Assembly (NCBI GenBank): GCA_947476475.1
Contig: CANJQT010000034.1
Span: 1 to 33,604, forward strand
Direction of reading: 5' to 3'
Origin: Paracoccaceae bacterium
Lineage (GTDB): Bacteria; Pseudomonadota; Alphaproteobacteria; Rhodobacterales; Rhodobacteraceae
DNA length: 33,604 nt
The notes under the pieces are model-generated. The model was not told the DNA's origin. It saw nothing but the letters and a program-made list of their open reading frames with translations, and did no database searches. Both the position numbers and the translations under genes were made by a program. Shown here in pieces: positions 31,183-33,604 of the stretch. Positions within the stretch are counted from its first letter, which is position 1; every line of letters starts with the position of its first letter.

Positions 31183-31664
31183 CAAGGGTGATGCTGATTT
31201 CTCTGATTGCTGCCGCAGTGGTGGGAGACCAGTTGACCAAGACCGCAGCGCTGTCGCTGCTGTCGCAGGGGACTGCGGTCCCGGTCTTGCCGGGCTTCAA
31301 CCTTTCCCTCGGGTTCAATACGGGCGCGAGCTTTGGCATGATGGGCGGGTTCATGGCAGGTAAGCCCCTCCTGATGGCGGCGCTGACGGGCGCGCTGACC
31401 TTCGCCTTCGCCGTCATGGCATTCCGGGCGCAAAATGCTTTGGAAAGGGCAGGCTTTGCATTGGTCGTGGGCGGGGCGCTTGGCAACATCATCGACCGGC
31501 TTCGGCAGGGTGCCGTGACTGATTTCCTTGATTTCTATTGGCGTGACTGGCACTGGCCCACGTTCAACGTTGCGGATATCTGCATCACCTTGGGCGCGGT
31601 CCTGATCCTTTTCGCCTCGCTTCCCCTTCGCCGCCGCAAGGAGCCGGTTCTTGACCAAAGCTGA
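31179..31664 (+). CDS. lspA: Lipoprotein signal peptidase (signal peptidase II)
   Basis: A 161-residue four-span inner-membrane aspartyl protease that cuts lipoprotein signal peptides before the lipidated cysteine. The family motifs are all present: FNTGASFGM (N-x-G-x-x-F), GGALGNIIDRLRQGAVTDFLDFY with the first catalytic Asp in IDR, and FNVADICI with the second. Such accessory lspA copies accompany P1B-ATPases in lead-resistance (pbr) clusters, where PbrB/C includes an LspA unit. That suggests a processed lipoprotein in metal export, but no lipoprotein gene is seen in this operon. The gene overlaps both neighbours. Confidence 0.9.
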   Translation: MTRVMLISLIAAAVVGDQLTKTAALSLLSQGTAVPVLPGFNLSLGFNTGASFGMMGGFMAGKPLLMAALTGALTFAFAVMAFRAQNALERAGFALVVGGALGNIIDRLRQGAVTDFLDFYWRDWHWPTFNVADICITLGAVLILFASLPLRRRKEPVLDQS

Positions 31665-32089
31665 TCCGCAATCCATGTCGCGCGACGACCTTTCCTTGAC
31701 TGCGGCCTTCCTGATCGCTCTGGCGGCCACGCTTGGTGCGCTCTTCATCGGAGAGGTGCTGGGTCAGATGCCCTGCACGCTCTGCTGGTATCAGCGTATC
31801 GCCATGTTCCCCTTGGTGCCGATCCTTGGCCTGTCGCTCTGGCCGGGGGGACGCGATGGCGCGCACCTACGGCTTGCCGTTGACCCTCGCCGGGCTCGCA
31901 CTTGCGGCATGGCATTCGGGCCTGTACGCAGGGATCCTGCCCGCGCCGATCGTGCCCTGCACTGAAAATGGCCCATCCTGCACCGGCGAGGCGCAGATGA
32001 TCCTTGGCCTGCCGATCCCCTATCTTTCTGCGGTCGCCTTCGCGGCGATCCTTGCCTGTCTCATCCTGCCGAAAGGACACCGCCCATGA
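31651..32089 (+). pseudogene. dsbB: DsbB-like disulfide oxidoreductase, frameshifted
   Basis: The product would reoxidise DsbA using quinones. The first frame (from TTG 31651 with AAGGAG upstream, or ATG 31675) encodes the N-terminal span and the first active-site pair, MPCTLCWYQRIAMFP, up to LSLWPGG. The protein then continues only in the +1 frame: DAMARTYGLPLTLAG, the second cysteine pair in PCTENGPSC, and the last span, ending at 32089. Removing one G from the G6 run at 31845-31850 restores a single 145-residue protein. The shift may be a sequencing error in a homopolymer, a real disruption or slippage. The end overlaps dsbA by ATGA. Confidence 0.8.
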
Positions 32090-32745
32090 ACCGCCGCACC
32101 CTTATCCTTGGAGCCTCCGCACTTGGTGTTGCTGCCTTCGCGGGTGGCGCCTTCGTGCTGAAACAGCGCCGCGACGCCGAGGCAGAAGCGGTGGCCGCCG
32201 CCACGCCAACCGAGGATCAGGCCCTCTTGGTCCGTGACTACTCCCCCAGCTTCGGCCCCGCCGACGCACCATTCACTCTTGTCGAGTTCTTTGACCCTTC
32301 TTGCGAGGCCTGCCGTGCATACCACCCCGTGGTGCAGGAAATCCGGCGGCAGTTTCCGACGCAGGTCCGCGTCGTGCTGCGCTACACGGTTTTCCACGAA
32401 GGCTCGGACGAGGCTGTGCGCATCCTCGAGGCTGCGCGGATGCAAGACAAGTTCGAGCCTGTCCTCGATGCACTTCTTGAGCAGCAGCCTGGCTGGGCTG
32501 TTCATGGCTCGCCTGAGATGGATGTGGCATGGGAGATTGCCGGGGCTGCGGGCCTTGATCCCGAAAAGGCCGAGACGGACCAGTTCTTCCCGGGGATCAC
32601 TGGTATCCTGAATCAGGATGCGGCCGACGTGGAAGCCTTGGCTATCCGCCAAACGCCAACCTTCTTCCTTAATGGCAAACGGCTGGAGAATTTCAGTGCC
32701 GATAGCTTGATGGCCGATGTGCGGTTCGCAGTCGAGAATAGCTGA
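32086..32745 (+). CDS. dsbA: DsbA-family thiol:disulfide oxidoreductase
   Basis: A 219-residue thioredoxin-fold protein. An uncleaved or Tat/Sec-like N-terminus (MNRRTLILGASALGVAAFAG) is followed by the oxidoreductase domain: FTLVEFFDPSCEACRAYHP with active site C73-E-A-C76, a helical insertion, and a cis-proline loop (IRQTPTFFLNGKRL). It forms a pair with the DsbB-like gene just upstream (ATGA overlap), so the two are expected to build disulfides in periplasmic proteins. The CEAC centre differs from the classical CPHC of DsbA and lacks the histidine, so redox strength may differ. It converges on the MntR-like gene only 6 bases away. Confidence 0.88.
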   Translation: MNRRTLILGASALGVAAFAGGAFVLKQRRDAEAEAVAAATPTEDQALLVRDYSPSFGPADAPFTLVEFFDPSCEACRAYHPVVQEIRRQFPTQVRVVLRYTVFHEGSDEAVRILEAARMQDKFEPVLDALLEQQPGWAVHGSPEMDVAWEIAGAAGLDPEKAETDQFFPGITGILNQDAADVEALAIRQTPTFFLNGKRLENFSADSLMADVRFAVENS

Positions 32746-32751
32746 CGACCG

Positions 32752-33207
32752 TCAGGACCGGTTGGCGAAAGCCGAAAACAGAGCCAGTGTCCGTTCGCTG
32801 ACATGGTGCTCGATGCCTTCGGCATCGCGTTCCGCCGTCTCGGCGTCAAGCCCGAGGCTAAGCAGGAACCGCAGCACGATCTCGTGCCGGTGCCTACATT
32901 CCTTGGCCAGCGCCCTGCCCTGTTCCGTCAGGAAGATTGAACGATACTTGGCCCGGGTGATCAGGCCGTCGCGGGCGAGACGGTCCAGCGTCTTGGCCAC
33001 CGTCGGCGCCGTGACACCCATTCGGGTAGCGATGTCGACCGGCCTCGCCTCGCCGTGGCTGTGGATCAGTTCGGCAATCAGCTCCACGTAATCTTCTGCC
33101 AGCTCGTTTCGCCGCGCTGCGCGCACGCCCTGAAATGCCTCCGCGCGCAAGTCGGGAGAGCGGTCGTCACTGGCAGCATGGAGAACTTCATGAGGATCAT
33201 CGTGCAT
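32752..33207 (-). CDS. mntR: DtxR/MntR-family metal-dependent repressor
   Basis: A 151-residue regulator. The N-terminal winged helix-turn-helix is clear (ARRNELAEDYVELIAELI, then RPVDIATRMGVTAPTVAKTL and RDGLITRAKYRSIFLTEQG). The metal-binding and dimerisation helices follow, with RHRHEIVLRFLLSLG, DAEGIEHHVSERTL; the E, H and C/H ligands of MntR-like proteins fall in these segments. Such proteins sense Mn or Fe and repress uptake or, in some metal clusters, efflux genes. The start at 33207 is taken as the first ATG consistent with family length; the upstream frame lies in the promoter. It diverges from the multicopper oxidase gene and shares its operator region. Confidence 0.85.
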   Translation of the reverse strand: MHDDPHEVLHAASDDRSPDLRAEAFQGVRAARRNELAEDYVELIAELIHSHGEARPVDIATRMGVTAPTVAKTLDRLARDGLITRAKYRSIFLTEQGRALAKECRHRHEIVLRFLLSLGLDAETAERDAEGIEHHVSERTLALFSAFANRS

Positions 33208-33234
33208 CGTGGTCACAGTCTCGCACGATCTGGG

Positions 33235-33278
33235 TTGACAGGTAAACCCTGCGGGCAGATTGTTAGCCTTGTCTAACA
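33235..33278 (+). promoter_or_regulatory. Divergent promoter with operator between mntR-like and multicopper oxidase genes
   Basis: A consensus -35 TTGACA (33235-33240) is followed 17 bases later by a poor -10 (GATTGT). A perfect dyad TGTTAG-ccttgt-CTAACA (33261-33278) overlaps that -10 and lies 44 bases before the oxidase start codon. The position would let a repressor block transcription. The adjacent DtxR/MntR-type protein is the natural candidate to bind it, although the sequence is not a textbook MntR box. Confidence 0.55.
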
Positions 33279-33321
33279 TTTCGCGCCAAGACTTTGGTGC
33301 CCAGTTCGGGAAGTCCCATCC

Positions 33322-33604
33322 ATGCCTGCCGACGAGAACACATCGGTTGATCCGTCACGGCGCGCCTTGCTCGTTGGGGGCTTGGCCGCCGCCGGTGGCG
33401 CAGCCGTTGCCGTCGGCACGGCACGGTCGCAAACAGCACCTGACCCGATGGCTGGACACGACATGTCTGCGATGTCGGCCGATCCCTACGCAGCACCGAT
33501 GTCCGGCATGGCGCATGGCAACATGACAACGGTCGGGCGCGTCGATCACGACGCGAACGGTTTCGATCCTTCGACAATGTTGACGGACTGGGATACTGGA
33601 ACAA
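33322..33604 (+). CDS. Multicopper oxidase, N-terminal part (runs off the window)
   Basis: The first 94 codons of a gene cut by the window edge. The Tat signal peptide is clear: SRRALLVGGLAAAGG, then cleavage near ARS. A Met/His-rich segment follows, DPMAGHDMSAMSADP and APMSGMAHGNM, as in copper oxidases of the CopA/CueO group. The last visible part, NGFDPSTMLTDWDTGT, is the conserved lead-in to the first cupredoxin domain. GGGAAG lies upstream of the ATG at 33322. Such enzymes oxidise Cu(I) to Cu(II) in the periplasm, in line with the cusBA genes. The copper-binding HxH motifs are outside the window, so the assignment is by N-terminal pattern. Confidence 0.8.
   Translation, partial: MPADENTSVDPSRRALLVGGLAAAGGAAVAVGTARSQTAPDPMAGHDMSAMSADPYAAPMSGMAHGNMTTVGRVDHDANGFDPSTMLTDWDTGT

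Overview
The window looks like accessory DNA from an alphaproteobacterium of the Rhodobacteraceae (Roseobacter/Paracoccus type), most likely a large conjugative plasmid or an integrated conjugative element. The basis is the GC-rich composition with strong codon bias, tightly overlapping operons (many ATGA/TGATG junctions), and proteins of Agrobacterium VirB/VirD type. No IS element, tRNA, rRNA or CRISPR array was recognised.

Region 1 (1-1611) holds small accessory genes: a bactofilin, a WGR-domain protein, a 69-residue hypothetical protein and an exported protein of unknown function. Several inverted repeats lie between them.

Region 2 (1651-8345) is the DNA-processing module. On the minus strand a VirC1/ParA-type ATPase overlaps a VirC2-like protein. 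Roughly 970 bp of non-coding DNA follows, with strong hairpins and a T-border-like octamer, and is proposed here as oriT. On the plus strand come a MobC/VirD1-like accessory protein, a VirD2-like relaxase and the VirD4 coupling protein.

Region 3 (8410-19825, minus strand) is one long type IV secretion (mating-pair formation) operon. Read from its promoter the order is: hypothetical protein, VirB1, VirB2, VirB3, VirB4, small lipoprotein (VirB7-like), a VirB1 lytic transglycosylase nested between VirB5-like ends, VirB5, exported unknown, VirB6, VirB8, VirB9, VirB10, VirB11. Diverging from it (19993-22058, plus strand) are two exported proteins, one resembling TrbM, and a helix-turn-helix protein. 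Regions 2 and 3 together give a near-complete Ti-like conjugation apparatus.

Region 4 (22133-33604) is a metal-resistance and redox module. A minus-strand operon encodes a FixH/YtkA-like protein, a CusB adaptor and a CusA-type RND pump. A ZntR/CadR-type MerR regulator diverges from a plus-strand operon of a Zn/Cd/Pb P1B-ATPase, an isoprenylcysteine-methyltransferase-like membrane protein, LspA, a frameshifted DsbB and DsbA. A DtxR/MntR-type regulator then diverges from the start of a Tat-exported multicopper oxidase that runs off the end. The switch from conjugation genes to metal genes falls in a short gap at about 22059-22132.

All family assignments come from reading motifs and recalled family knowledge. 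No database search was run.
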